A DNA stretch of 64,000 nt from Clostridium_AD sp050717535. Lineage in GTDB: Bacteria; Bacillota; Clostridia; Clostridiales; Clostridiaceae. Under the pieces are notes generated by a model that was given only the letters and a program-made list of their open reading frames with translations, was not told the origin of the DNA and searched no databases. Made by a program: the position numbers and the translations under genes. Below, piece after piece: positions 17,969 to 26,762 of the stretch (positions are counted from its first letter, which is position 1; the number at the start of each line of letters is the position of its first letter). The stretch is taken from contig NZ_JBOITM010000077.1 in the NCBI RefSeq assembly GCF_050717535.1, positions 22,514-86,513 of the forward strand, given 5' to 3'.

Positions 17969-18272
17969 AATTTTATTTTTAGCCGCAAAGCAGCTACTCC
18001 TTTCATTTCATAATGCTAAAAAAGCATATACTAGTATCTAATTTATTATGTCTCTAAATTATAATGCCATTGCTTATATTTATCAAGGTGAAATTCCTAA
18101 GAAATTTAATAATAGTTAACCATTTATTTATTAGTGAATATAATATTAATAAATAATAGTAGGTGATTAAAATGTACATTAAGAGTATTTTAAAATTAAT
18201 GGGAAGAATAGAAATGAAAATATCTTTTTATTGAAGATCTAATATAGATTTATTCTAAAAGGAGATAACAAA
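17969..18272. other. Divergent spacer before the PIN gene
   Basis: A 300-base AT-rich region between the minus-strand 62-residue gene and the PIN-domain gene. It holds a possible 20-residue leader frame (18172-18234) and no recognisable antitoxin. Confidence 0.4.
18172..18234 (+). CDS. Possible 20-residue leader peptide
   Basis: AGGTGATTAAA precedes an ATG that opens MYIKSILKLMGRIEMKISFY and stops 38 bases before the PIN gene. It might be an upstream peptide or chance. It is too short to be a conventional antitoxin. Confidence 0.25.
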   Translation: MYIKSILKLMGRIEMKISFY

Positions 18273-18752
18273 ATGATTTATAAAGAGTATTTATTGGATA
18301 CTAATATTGTAATAAAAGTGTGGAATAAATATCCTACCTTGTTGGATTCTATTGAAAATATTGATTTTATTGATTTTAAAATTTCTGAAGATATTGCAGG
18401 AGAATTATCCGTGAAAGAGTATGTAAAATTTAAGGAAGAATTTGTACTCTCAAATAAGTTTTTAAAATTATTAGGGCATATTATTACCAATAGCAGTCTT
18501 AATTTAAACGAAGAGAGCATACAAAATGATTTCATTAAATATGAAAAGAATAAAAATATATATTTTGTAAATGGAGATAAAATTTCTATTAATGACTTTA
18601 GTCTAATTGATTTATGTGAAAAGAATAAAGAATATACACTTGTTACGGAAGATAAAAGAATGCTGCGAAGTGCAAAAATTATATTAGATTCTTCAAGGGT
18701 TTTAAACTTTCAAGAATTCTTAGATGAGTTAAAGGAGCTAAATGTTTTATAA
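18273..18752 (+). CDS. PIN-domain protein, orphan VapC-like nuclease
   Basis: This 159-residue protein has the acidic pattern of a PIN ribonuclease: LLDTNIVIKVW with D9, a Glu in ISEDIAGEL (about residues 46-54), then DFSLIDLCEKN and YTLVTEDKRML supplying the late Asp residues. In the family these coordinate Mg2+ for RNA cleavage. VapC toxins normally follow a small DNA-binding antitoxin. None is visible here, so it may be a stand-alone nuclease. AAAGGAG sits ahead of the ATG. Confidence 0.75.
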   Translation: MIYKEYLLDTNIVIKVWNKYPTLLDSIENIDFIDFKISEDIAGELSVKEYVKFKEEFVLSNKFLKLLGHIITNSSLNLNEESIQNDFIKYEKNKNIYFVNGDKISINDFSLIDLCEKNKEYTLVTEDKRMLRSAKIILDSSRVLNFQEFLDELKELNVL

Positions 18753-18765
18753 TATTCCAACAGAA

Positions 18766-18800
18766 TAAGAGGCTGTAAACTATTAAATTACAGCCTCTTA
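18766..18800. terminator. Bidirectional terminator
   Basis: Perfect 13-bp arms (taagaggctgtaa/ttacagcctctta) between convergent genes. Confidence 0.8.
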
Positions 18801-18802
18801 TA

Positions 18803-19390
18803 CTATTTAAGATTATTTTCTAAATATTGTTTAAAACTAGAATCCCATAATTCATAAAACTCAGTATCAATCTCACTAACTACTAATAAAAATTGGTCCA
18901 ATACACCTAAATTGTTTAAACCTTTCATTAGATGTCGGGGGTAATTTACTTTTTTTGAATAATTATTTTTAGGATCGATTACTGTAATTGAAAAATCTTC
19001 TTTTAAGTACAAATCTTTACACCTAATATCTACCCTTTTAAAATTAAGCTTCTTAAATTCTCTAATAAGGTCCACTAGATTATGTGAAATTTCTTTGGTG
19101 ATACCATGTTTCTTGATATACTTATCTAGCCGCTCTCCATTTGCTAAATCTCGTACGATGTAGTAATCTCCATGTTCATAAACTTTAGGGAAATATTTGC
19201 TCTTTCTAGTTTTCATAAAAATACTATATTCTTTGCCACAGATTTTTTTATCTTTGAAAATCTTAATTACTCTTTGGTTAGGGAGCAAATATACTATTCC
19301 ATTATGACCAGACCCTAAAAATTCTGATGTTCTAATCATTTTTTCTACTCTACTATTTAACCTAATATAATAATTACCGTCTTCATTCAT
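18803..19390 (-). CDS. Protein-kinase-like protein with degenerate catalytic loop
   Basis: This 195-residue protein carries a glycine-rich loop LGSGHNGIVYLL (25-36), a Lys in RVIKIFKD (K43), a hinge-like YYIVRDLANGERL and a later ITVIDPKNN (D139) at the place of DFG. The catalytic loop reads RVDIRCKDLYLK instead of HxDxxxxN, so activity is uncertain. The small size and lack of a full C-lobe fit a minimal clostridial kinase-like family, possibly acting on small molecules or binding nucleotide only. There is a weak RBS. Confidence 0.65.
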   Translation of the reverse strand: MNEDGNYYIRLNSRVEKMIRTSEFLGSGHNGIVYLLPNQRVIKIFKDKKICGKEYSIFMKTRKSKYFPKVYEHGDYYIVRDLANGERLDKYIKKHGITKEISHNLVDLIREFKKLNFKRVDIRCKDLYLKEDFSITVIDPKNNYSKKVNYPRHLMKGLNNLGVLDQFLLVVSEIDTEFYELWDSSFKQYLENNLK

Positions 19391-19475
19391 TTTATCATCT
19401 TCTTTATAGTTATATTACTATATTATATGATGAAAATTTGTAAGTATTTCTTATATATAAAAAAAAGTGTAAAAA

Positions 19476-19931
19476 CTACTTTTTTTCTAAATAAGTTTTA
19501 TTATCCAACGCCATTTTTATTGCATCCTTAATATTACTTATAAATTTGTTTTTGTAAGAAATAAAGCTTCTTCCATCTTGAATTATTTTACCAGTATTTT
19601 GAGGGGGTTCTTTAATCTTAAAAACAATACTATTAAGAGCTTCAAGTCTTTTAATTAATTCAGCATTATATTTTTGGAATTCATCTACTGAACTACTAGC
19701 ACTTTCTTGTGCACTATTTAAATTAATTAAGGTTTCAGAATATTGGAGTCCTTTAAATATACCCTTATAATAGGATAATTCAATAAAATCGCGAGTTCTA
19801 GGGGACGTAGTTTGTTTTAGTAATGATTCTATGTAGAAATCTTCCATTTCTTCCTTCTTAAAGCCACTTTTAACTGCTCTATTCATAATTCTATCGGCTA
19901 TTGCTTTAATTTTGATATTAGTAAAAGTCAT
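19476..19931 (-). CDS. Hypothetical helical protein
   Basis: This 151-residue helical protein begins MTFTNIKIKAIADRIMNRAV and has a Ser-rich middle (SAQESASSSVDEFQ). No Cys or membrane helix is evident. ATGGAGGG precedes the ATG. It lies upstream of the kinase-like gene on the same strand with an 85-base gap, so the two may form a unit. The family is not recognised. Confidence 0.6.
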   Translation of the reverse strand: MTFTNIKIKAIADRIMNRAVKSGFKKEEMEDFYIESLLKQTTSPRTRDFIELSYYKGIFKGLQYSETLINLNSAQESASSSVDEFQKYNAELIKRLEALNSIVFKIKEPPQNTGKIIQDGRSFISYKNKFISNIKDAIKMALDNKTYLEKK

Positions 19932-20029
19932 AATTACCCTCCATTGATTAATTCATCTTGTGTTTATATTAATTAACAATAACGTAAACCACTCTAATCT
20001 TATCAAAATAAGTGCCATGAGTAAACAGT

Positions 20030-20066
20030 AAAAGCCTTAGCAATTAAAATATATGCTAAGGCTTTT
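20030..20066. terminator. Terminator of the GH65-pgmB unit
   Basis: Perfect 13-bp arms (aaaagccttagca/tgctaaggctttt) just beyond the GH65 stop. Confidence 0.75.
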
Positions 20067-20085
20067 GGTATATATATAAGATATA

Positions 20086-22392
20086 TTATATTTTAATTTC
20101 TAATAAACCATTCCCATTTAGCTTATAATCTTTTTTATACACTAATAAATCTACTGCTACGTTCTTCTCATTTTGTATTTGAAGAAGGCCCGCATTAAAT
20201 TTAATGTTCAGAAGTGCACCTCTAAAAGTTATTTTAAAGGAGCACGATTTCCAGTGCTCTGGAATAATTGGATTTAAGATTAGTTTATTATCTATAACTC
20301 TAAGTCCTCCAAAACCATGTACTACTGCCATCCATGTACCTGCCATACTTGTGGAATGACAACCATCCTTTGTGTCATTGTTATAATTGTCAAGATCAAG
20401 TCTGGATGTCCTTAAATACATTTCATAAGCTTTATCATAATTACCTATTTTTGCAGCCAAAATAGTATGAATGCAAGGGGATAAGGAGGATTCGTGAACT
20501 GTTCGTTGTTCGTAGAAATCGAAATTCTTTTTAATTGTATCAGTATCATAATCCTGTTCAAATAAGTAAATGCCTTGAAGTACATCTGCTTGTTTGATAA
20601 AGCAAGACCGTAATATTCTATCCCATGACCATTTTTGATTTATTGGCAGATTATTTTTATCCAGGTCCTTTACTAATATCTGTTCTTTATCCATATATCC
20701 ATCTTGTTGAAGGAAAATCCCAAGTTCCTTATCATATGGATAGTACATATTTTCAATAATATTCTTCCAAGTAATCATTTCATCGTCCTTAAAATTAAGC
20801 TTTTTCTTAAGCTCGCTTAATCTTTCAGGCTCATTTTTATTTAGATAATTTATAACCTTTAATGTATATTCTAAAGTCCAAGTAGCAATTCGATTGGTAT
20901 ACCAGTTATTATTTACATTGTTCTCATATTCATTAGGTCCAGTAACACCTAGAATCACATACTTATTTTTACATTTAGAGAAAGTCGCTCTTTGAGCCCA
21001 AAATCTTGATATGGCTGCAAGTACCTCAAAACTAAATTCACCAAGGCAAGACTTGTCTCCAGTATAGTTAACGTAATTATATGTAGCATAAGCTATGGCT
21101 CCATTTCTGTGAATTTCTTCAAAGGTTATTTCCCACTCATTATGACATTCCTCGCCATTCATTGTTACCATTGGATACAATGCTGCTCCATTTGTAAATC
21201 CTAACTTCTCAGCATTCTCTATGGCTTTGTCTAACTGTTTATATCTATATAATAACAGATTCCTTGAAACTTTTTCCTCAGAAGTACTTAGGTAGAAGGG
21301 GATGCAGTAAGCTTCAGTATCCCAGTATGTGCTTCCACCATATTTTTCACCAGTGAAACCTTTTGGTCCTATATTTAGTCTATGATCTTCCCCGGTATAG
21401 GTCTGATTTAATTGAAATATATTAAATCGAATACCTTGTTGTGCAGAAATATCACCTTGTATAACTATATCGCTTTCCTTCCACTTTTCTTTCCAAGCAT
21501 CAGCTTGCTCTTTTAATAACATTTCAAATCCGTCTTTTTTAGCTTGGCTAGAAAGTTCTTTTGTTATTTCGATTAATTTGGATATATCATAATATCTTGA
21601 TGAAGTATTAGCCACATATTTATAAATTACAACTTCGTCATTTTCTTCACAATTAACTAAAGCGGTACTGGCAACATATTTTTCACTTTGATTTAGTGCT
21701 ATAGCAGGTTTAATTATTTTATCATTCACAGTTATTTCATAGTTCATATATGTGCAGATATGAAAATCTAATTTTTTGGTTTTTAATAGCAAATATCCTG
21801 CGTAAGGATTAATTTCTTTGGAAATCTCATCCCAAAACTTTTCATCATAATTGGAATCAAAGTTTATAACATCTCCATCAAGGTAAGGTGTTAATTCTAA
21901 TTTGCCACTAAAATTCAATGGCTTTATAGAATACTTTATTACTCCTATTTCCCCACGAATCATACTAATAAATCTTTTAGCATTTACTTCAATCTTATTA
22001 CCATTTGAAAGTGTAGCTTTAAAACTTCTTTGTAAATAACCCTTTTGCATATTCAAAACTCTTTCAAATTCTATTACAGTGCATTTAGCAAGATCTAAAG
22101 AAACGTCATTAATTTTAATGTTAATACCAATCCAATTTGTTGAGTTTAAAACCTTAGCAAAATATTCTGGATATCCATTTTTCCACCAACCTACTCTTGT
22201 TTTGTCTGGATAATAAACACCAGCTATATAATTCCCCTGTAAAGATGAACCACTATATTCTTCCTCAAAATTTGCTCTTTGTCCCATATAACCGTTTCCT
22301 AAGCTAAATATACTTTCAGATATTTCATTTTTATCTGCATTAAATCCTTGCTCAATAATATTCCATTCATCTAATTTATAATAGTGTTCCAT
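20086..22392 (-). CDS. GH65 disaccharide phosphorylase (kojibiose/maltose/trehalose type)
   Basis: This enzyme splits an alpha-linked glucose disaccharide with phosphate to glucose and beta-glucose-1-phosphate. It has 768 residues, normal for GH65: an N-terminal beta-sandwich (about 1-270), an (alpha/alpha)6 barrel and a small C-terminal sheet. The barrel block GGSTYWDTEAYCIPFYL and the catalytic-Glu block ECHNEWEITFEEIHRNGAIA are intact. Linkage specificity cannot be read by eye; the adjacent pgmB proves only that beta-G1P is made. AGGAGGG precedes the ATG. It is transcribed after pgmB in one unit facing away from the LacI-type regulator. Confidence 0.9.
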   Translation of the reverse strand: MEHYYKLDEWNIIEQGFNADKNEISESIFSLGNGYMGQRANFEEEYSGSSLQGNYIAGVYYPDKTRVGWWKNGYPEYFAKVLNSTNWIGINIKINDVSLDLAKCTVIEFERVLNMQKGYLQRSFKATLSNGNKIEVNAKRFISMIRGEIGVIKYSIKPLNFSGKLELTPYLDGDVINFDSNYDEKFWDEISKEINPYAGYLLLKTKKLDFHICTYMNYEITVNDKIIKPAIALNQSEKYVASTALVNCEENDEVVIYKYVANTSSRYYDISKLIEITKELSSQAKKDGFEMLLKEQADAWKEKWKESDIVIQGDISAQQGIRFNIFQLNQTYTGEDHRLNIGPKGFTGEKYGGSTYWDTEAYCIPFYLSTSEEKVSRNLLLYRYKQLDKAIENAEKLGFTNGAALYPMVTMNGEECHNEWEITFEEIHRNGAIAYATYNYVNYTGDKSCLGEFSFEVLAAISRFWAQRATFSKCKNKYVILGVTGPNEYENNVNNNWYTNRIATWTLEYTLKVINYLNKNEPERLSELKKKLNFKDDEMITWKNIIENMYYPYDKELGIFLQQDGYMDKEQILVKDLDKNNLPINQKWSWDRILRSCFIKQADVLQGIYLFEQDYDTDTIKKNFDFYEQRTVHESSLSPCIHTILAAKIGNYDKAYEMYLRTSRLDLDNYNNDTKDGCHSTSMAGTWMAVVHGFGGLRVIDNKLILNPIIPEHWKSCSFKITFRGALLNIKFNAGLLQIQNEKNVAVDLLVYKKDYKLNGNGLLEIKI

Positions 22393-22422
22393 TAAAACCC
22401 TCCTGTTGTTCTATGGGGTACA

Positions 22423-22500
22423 AAACAATTATTAATTGTTTTTCCTCCTAGTTATTCTACTGATTAATTAATAATTATTAATTAACAATTATTAATTAAT
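22423..22500. repeat. AT-rich palindromic repeats between pgmB and GH65
   Basis: aaaacaattattaattgttttt (22423-22444) is a palindrome, and att-aatt units recur to 22500. The preceding gggtacaaaacaa (from 22417) equals the first 13 bases of the structured RNA at 2502. Similar palindromes lie at 28537-28562. It may shape the intercistronic mRNA. Confidence 0.45.
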
Positions 22501-22507
22501 CTGCTTG

Positions 22508-23155
22508 TTATAGTTCTAATTTATCAAAAGTCATATTATTAAATCCTGAAAGGACTAAATGAGCTTTTCTCAATACATCTTTAGAACCTATTCCAACACA
22601 ATACATTCCTGCATTAATGGCAGCTTCAACTCCGGCTTCAGCATCTTCAAAAACAATACACTGACTTGGCAATACTTTAAGAGCCTGCGCACCTTTTAAG
22701 AAAACTTCTGGGTTTGGTTTTGCTTTAGACACTTTTGTGCCATCAATTATGGCATCAAAGTAATCCGTTAGATTTAACTTGTCAAGAATAAGCATAGAAT
22801 TCTTACTTGCAGAACCTAATGCTACTTTTATGCCATTATCCTTCACACTTTTTAAAAAGCCAATAACCCCAGGTAAAATATCATCAGGAGTTAATTTGGA
22901 AATATATTCAACATACCAATTGTTCTTCTTTTGTGCCAGTTCAATTTTTGTATCATCATTCAATGTAATATTACCTATCTCCAATATGATTTGCAATGAC
23001 TGCATTCTGCTTACACCTTTTAACCTCTCATTGTCTTGAAGCGAAAAATCAATATTAAGTTCTTCTGCTAATCTCCTCCATGCTAAATAATGATATTTTG
23101 CCGTATCAACTAATACTCCATCTAAATCAAAAATAAATGCTTTAATGTTGTGCAT
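22508..23155 (-). CDS. pgmB: Beta-phosphoglucomutase
   Basis: This HAD-family enzyme converts beta-glucose-1-phosphate to glucose-6-phosphate, linking the GH65 phosphorylase to glycolysis. The N-terminal FIFDLDGVLVDTAKYH gives nucleophile D10 and acid/base D12. LGSASKNS and KAKPNPEVFLKGA follow, and VFEDAEAGVEAAINAG carries the metal-binding acids. The length is 215 residues. A longer frame starts at 23203, but AAAGGAGG seven bases before the ATG at 23155 decides the start. It is first gene of the unit with GH65. Confidence 0.93.
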   Translation of the reverse strand: MHNIKAFIFDLDGVLVDTAKYHYLAWRRLAEELNIDFSLQDNERLKGVSRMQSLQIILEIGNITLNDDTKIELAQKKNNWYVEYISKLTPDDILPGVIGFLKSVKDNGIKVALGSASKNSMLILDKLNLTDYFDAIIDGTKVSKAKPNPEVFLKGAQALKVLPSQCIVFEDAEAGVEAAINAGMYCVGIGSKDVLRKAHLVLSGFNNMTFDKLEL

Positions 23156-23330
23156 AGCGTCCTCCTTTATATTTATGTAAATTACTATAGTAATAAAAGT
23201 CATTACTTAATGGTTTTGAATAAAATGTTTTGGCCTTATACATAGAATTTAAAATTATAATTCCACGGAATAAAAATATTAACAAAACAAATTAACCCTA
23301 CTTTAATATAATAATATAAAAAACATGATT

Positions 23331-23348
23331 TGTGAATGCGTTTGCACA
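23331..23348. promoter_or_regulatory. LacI-type operator, pgmB side
   Basis: TGTGAATGCGTTTGCACA is an imperfect palindrome with a central CG, typical of LacI/CcpA/MalR sites. It lies in the divergent 562-base region, nearer pgmB, and would let the neighbouring regulator repress the GH65 unit. Confidence 0.6.
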
Positions 23349-23527
23349 AAATAATTTCTATTATTTTTTATTAGTGAAAACCTTGTCTCATTAAAAACAA
23401 ATTAGTATGCATTCAATGATTTCAGTGGTGCATCAAAAAAACGTGAGAAAAGTAGATATAATAACAAAAGTAAAACAATATTTTATTGACAGAAGATTAA
23501 TCAAAAGATTATAATTAAGTTGAATAA

Positions 23528-23547
23528 TTTTGCAATCGGTTGCACAA
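23528..23547. promoter_or_regulatory. LacI-type operator, regulator side
   Basis: TTTTGCAATCGGTTGCACAA, a near-symmetric site with the same half TTGTGCAA as the first operator. It suggests autoregulation of the LacI-type gene. A further half site ccttgcacaaaa lies at about 23647. The rest of 23156-23717 is AT-rich promoter DNA. Confidence 0.6.
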
Positions 23548-23717
23548 TGGAATCCTAATAAGTTTAAATATAGTTAGGCATATTTCAAAAAAAATTATTG
23601 TGTCACTTTTTTATCCCATATTATGTCTAGTATTTATATAAGCTATCCTTGCACAAAATTACATTTAATAATATAATTAGTATACAACATTTTTAGAAAG
23701 TAGGAAGTGAAGTTTTC

Positions 23718-24716
23718 ATGTCAGTAACTATAAGAGAAGTAGCAAAGCTTGCAAATGTATCACCATCTACAGTTTCAAGAGTAATTGCGGATAATCCTAA
23801 AATTAGTGATGCTACAAAACAAAAGGTTTATAAGGCAATGAAGGAAATAAATTATCATCCTAATGCAATAGCTAGGAGTCTTGTTAGTAAAACAACAAAA
23901 ACTATAGGACTTATTTTACCTAACACAGATGAAGATTTATTTGTTAACCCATTTTTCATTCAAATTATGAGAGGCATAAGTCATTATGCTCAAAAAAAAG
24001 GATATTATATTATGTATACCTACAGTAATAATGAAGATCAAGAAGTAGAATATATAGCAAGTTTAATGAATAGTAGAAGAGTTGACGGTATTATTTTACC
24101 AGTAGTAAGGAAGAATGATAAATGTATCGCATATTTAAAAGAATCAGATTATCCTTTTGTAGTAATTGGTAAACCAGAAGATACTGAAGGGCTTTTATGG
24201 GTTGATAATGATAATTTTCATGCAATGTACAGTGTTGTTAATTACCTTATACAAAAGGGTGAGAGAAAAATTGCATTTATAGGTGGATCACCTACGCTTA
24301 ATGTTACTATAAATAGATTAGAAGGTTATAAAAAAGCAATGGAGAATATTGGTGTTAAAATAGATGAAAATATGATTCAAGTAGCAGAATTTACAGAAGC
24401 TAGCGGCTATGATGCTATGAAAAAGATTTTGGAAAACTCAAATCCTACAGCAGTTGTCACTACTGATGATTTGATTGCCTTTGGCGCATCTAAAGCAATA
24501 AATGAAATGTCACAAAATAACATCTCAATTGTTGGTTTTAATAATACCCCATTAACTGCTTATAGAAACCCGTCACTATCCTCAGTGGATATTAATTCTG
24601 AAGAATTAGGTTATTTTGCAGTTAAACTATTAATTAATAAATTGGAAAATGAAAAGGAATATATAACTAATTATATTATTGATACAAAATTAGTTGAAAG
24701 AGAATCAACTAAATAA
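23718..24716 (+). CDS. LacI-family regulator of the alpha-glucan genes
   Basis: This 332-residue repressor has a N-terminal helix-turn-helix MSVTIREVAKLANVSPSTVS, a hinge helix with HPNAIARSLVSKTTK, and a periplasmic-binding-type effector domain opening IGLILPNTDE. It most resembles maltose-type MalR regulators. Position between the GH65-pgmB unit and the cytoplasmic pullulanase, with matching operators on both sides, indicates control of alpha-glucan use. The ligand is unknown. AGTAGGAAGTG precedes the ATG. Confidence 0.88.
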   Translation: MSVTIREVAKLANVSPSTVSRVIADNPKISDATKQKVYKAMKEINYHPNAIARSLVSKTTKTIGLILPNTDEDLFVNPFFIQIMRGISHYAQKKGYYIMYTYSNNEDQEVEYIASLMNSRRVDGIILPVVRKNDKCIAYLKESDYPFVVIGKPEDTEGLLWVDNDNFHAMYSVVNYLIQKGERKIAFIGGSPTLNVTINRLEGYKKAMENIGVKIDENMIQVAEFTEASGYDAMKKILENSNPTAVVTTDDLIAFGASKAINEMSQNNISIVGFNNTPLTAYRNPSLSSVDINSEELGYFAVKLLINKLENEKEYITNYIIDTKLVERESTK

Positions 24717-24740
24717 CTCTAGGTTTCTAGAGTTATTTTT
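24712..24740 (+). terminator. Terminator of the LacI-type gene
   Basis: Perfect 11-bp arms (aataactctag/ctagagttatt) with a gttt loop and T5 tail. The stop codon lies inside the first arm. Confidence 0.85.
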
Positions 24741-24744
24741 TAAG

Positions 24745-24754
24745 TGCACTTGCA
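24745..24754. promoter_or_regulatory. LacI-type half operator before pullulanase
   Basis: tgcacttgca matches the operator core of the upstream sites and lies 60 bases before the pullulanase start, so this gene probably shares the regulator. Confidence 0.4.
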
Positions 24755-24815
24755 TAGTATGAATAGAAAGCTCTTACTATATTTTTTTATTATTTTTAAG
24801 GAGAGAGATTAGATA

Positions 24816-26711
24816 ATGGATGAAGTATTAGAAAGCAACAACTTCACTTATAATGGGAATGATTTAGGTGCAGTTTATACTACTCATGGCACTACTTTTA
24901 AAGTTTGGGCACCTAATGCGGAAGAAATTTCAGTAGTTGTGTATGAGACTTTCAATGCTGAGATAAAGCAAAAACATGTCATGAATAAAGGGGAAAAAGG
25001 GCTTTGGTTTCTTACTCTTCATGGTGATTTTAAAAATAAGTATTATAATTATTTAGTAACAAATTCTGGGATAGAAAAGGAAACACAAGATATATATGCC
25101 AAAGCTGCAAATGCCAATGGTAAAAAGGGTATGATTGTGGATTTTAATTCTATAAATCCACACAATTGGAAAAATCATAAAAGACCTCTACCAATTAATA
25201 GAACTGAGCTAGTAATTTATGAACTTCATGTTAGAGATTTTTCAGTATCAGAAGACTCAGGAATTAAAAACAAAGGAAAATATTTAGCTTTTACTGAAAA
25301 AAACACTAAAACCTCTAAAGGTGTTGTTACAGGACTGGACCACCTTAAAGATCTTGGAATAACTCATGTTCATCTATTACCTGTTTATGATTTTGCAACT
25401 GTGGATGAAACGGTAGGTGGATATAATTGGGGATATGATCCTTATTTATTTAATGTTCCCGAGGGTTCTTATGCTACGGATGCCCAAGATGGCACAGTAA
25501 GAATTAGAGAGTTTAAAACTATGATTCAAACACTACATGAAAATGGTATCTGCGTAATCATGGATGTTGTATATAATCACACTTTTGATTTTGAAAATTC
25601 ACCAATGGAAGTCACAGTTCCAGGATATTATTATAGAAGAGATTGTAACGGAAATTATACTAATGGTTCTGGTTGTGGTAATGAAACTGCTTCAGAGAGA
25701 CCTATGATGAGAAAATTCATTGTAGATAGTATCGCATTTTGGGCAGAGGAATATAAAATAGATGGATTTAGGTTTGATTTAATGGCTCTTCATGATATTG
25801 ATACAATGAAAGAGGTTATTAAGCAAGCAAAAATTATTAACCCTAATATTGTTATTTATGGTGAACCATGGACAGGTGGCCCATCTTCATTACCATCATC
25901 GTTACAACTATTAAAAGGTAGCCAAAAAGGTATGCAGGTATCACTCTTTAATGATGCTTTGAGAAATTCCATAAAGGGAGACAATGACGGTAGCCAGGTG
26001 GGATTTGTAAATGGCGGAGTAGGTTTTGAACTAGAAGTGAAAAAAGGAATTGTTGGTGGTATTAAATATAATGACAAAATATATGATTTCGCGAAAGAAC
26101 CTGGAGAATCCATAAATTATGTAAGTGCTCATGATAATTTATGTTTATATGATAAATTTGAAAAAAGCAATCCTAATAATACGCCTTTAGAAAGAGAAAA
26201 AATGAATAGATTGGCTTTATCTATAATACTTACTTCTCAAGGAATACCTTTTATTCAAGGTGGGACGGAAATATTAAGGACTAAGCAAGGAAATCATAAT
26301 AGCTATAATGCTGGTGATACTGTGAATGAAATATGTTGGAATAGGAAATCTGAGTTTACAGAAACTTATGAATATATAAAGGGTTTAATTGCATTAAGGA
26401 AAAGCCAAAAAGTTATGACCTTAGACAATGCTTATGAGGTAAGAAAGTCTTTAGTATTTCTTGATGCACCTTGTAATTGTATAGCTTATGAGTTAACATC
26501 TACCTTCAAAAACGAGTATAATAAATTAATTATAGTTCATAATGCTAACAATAAAGATATAAAAGTACTTTTACCAGATTGTTATGATTGGAGAGTTTTA
26601 GCCAATGAATATGAAGTTGACAAAGCGGGTGTAAATAAAGGACCTAAGACTTGTGTTAATGAAGTAAGTGTGCCACCTATTTCTACTTATATATTATGTA
26701 GAGGGTGTTAA
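24816..26711 (+). CDS. Cytoplasmic type I pullulanase
   Basis: This 631-residue GH13_14 enzyme hydrolyses alpha-1,6 bonds in oligosaccharides already inside the cell. It has no signal peptide and no CBM41. It begins with a CBM48-like domain (FKVWAPNAEEISVVVYE), then YNWGYDP, IMDVVYNHTF, GFRFDLMAL (nucleophile D321), YGEPWTGG (acid/base E350) and SAHDN (D440). It is shorter than the secreted enzyme at 5.6 kb but clearly a paralogue. GGAGAGAGA lies before the ATG. It follows the LacI-type gene after a terminator and an operator half site. Confidence 0.93.
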   Translation: MDEVLESNNFTYNGNDLGAVYTTHGTTFKVWAPNAEEISVVVYETFNAEIKQKHVMNKGEKGLWFLTLHGDFKNKYYNYLVTNSGIEKETQDIYAKAANANGKKGMIVDFNSINPHNWKNHKRPLPINRTELVIYELHVRDFSVSEDSGIKNKGKYLAFTEKNTKTSKGVVTGLDHLKDLGITHVHLLPVYDFATVDETVGGYNWGYDPYLFNVPEGSYATDAQDGTVRIREFKTMIQTLHENGICVIMDVVYNHTFDFENSPMEVTVPGYYYRRDCNGNYTNGSGCGNETASERPMMRKFIVDSIAFWAEEYKIDGFRFDLMALHDIDTMKEVIKQAKIINPNIVIYGEPWTGGPSSLPSSLQLLKGSQKGMQVSLFNDALRNSIKGDNDGSQVGFVNGGVGFELEVKKGIVGGIKYNDKIYDFAKEPGESINYVSAHDNLCLYDKFEKSNPNNTPLEREKMNRLALSIILTSQGIPFIQGGTEILRTKQGNHNSYNAGDTVNEICWNRKSEFTETYEYIKGLIALRKSQKVMTLDNAYEVRKSLVFLDAPCNCIAYELTSTFKNEYNKLIIVHNANNKDIKVLLPDCYDWRVLANEYEVDKAGVNKGPKTCVNEVSVPPISTYILCRGC

Positions 26712-26762
26712 AACACTATAGGATAACCTGGAAATATTTAAGTTTGGAGGACATAGAAACAA

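Noticed and set aside
22423..22500. AT-rich palindromes as a small insertion element
   Set aside because: They are low-complexity att/aat repeats without defined ends or target duplications, and similar ones occur at 28.5 kb by composition alone.
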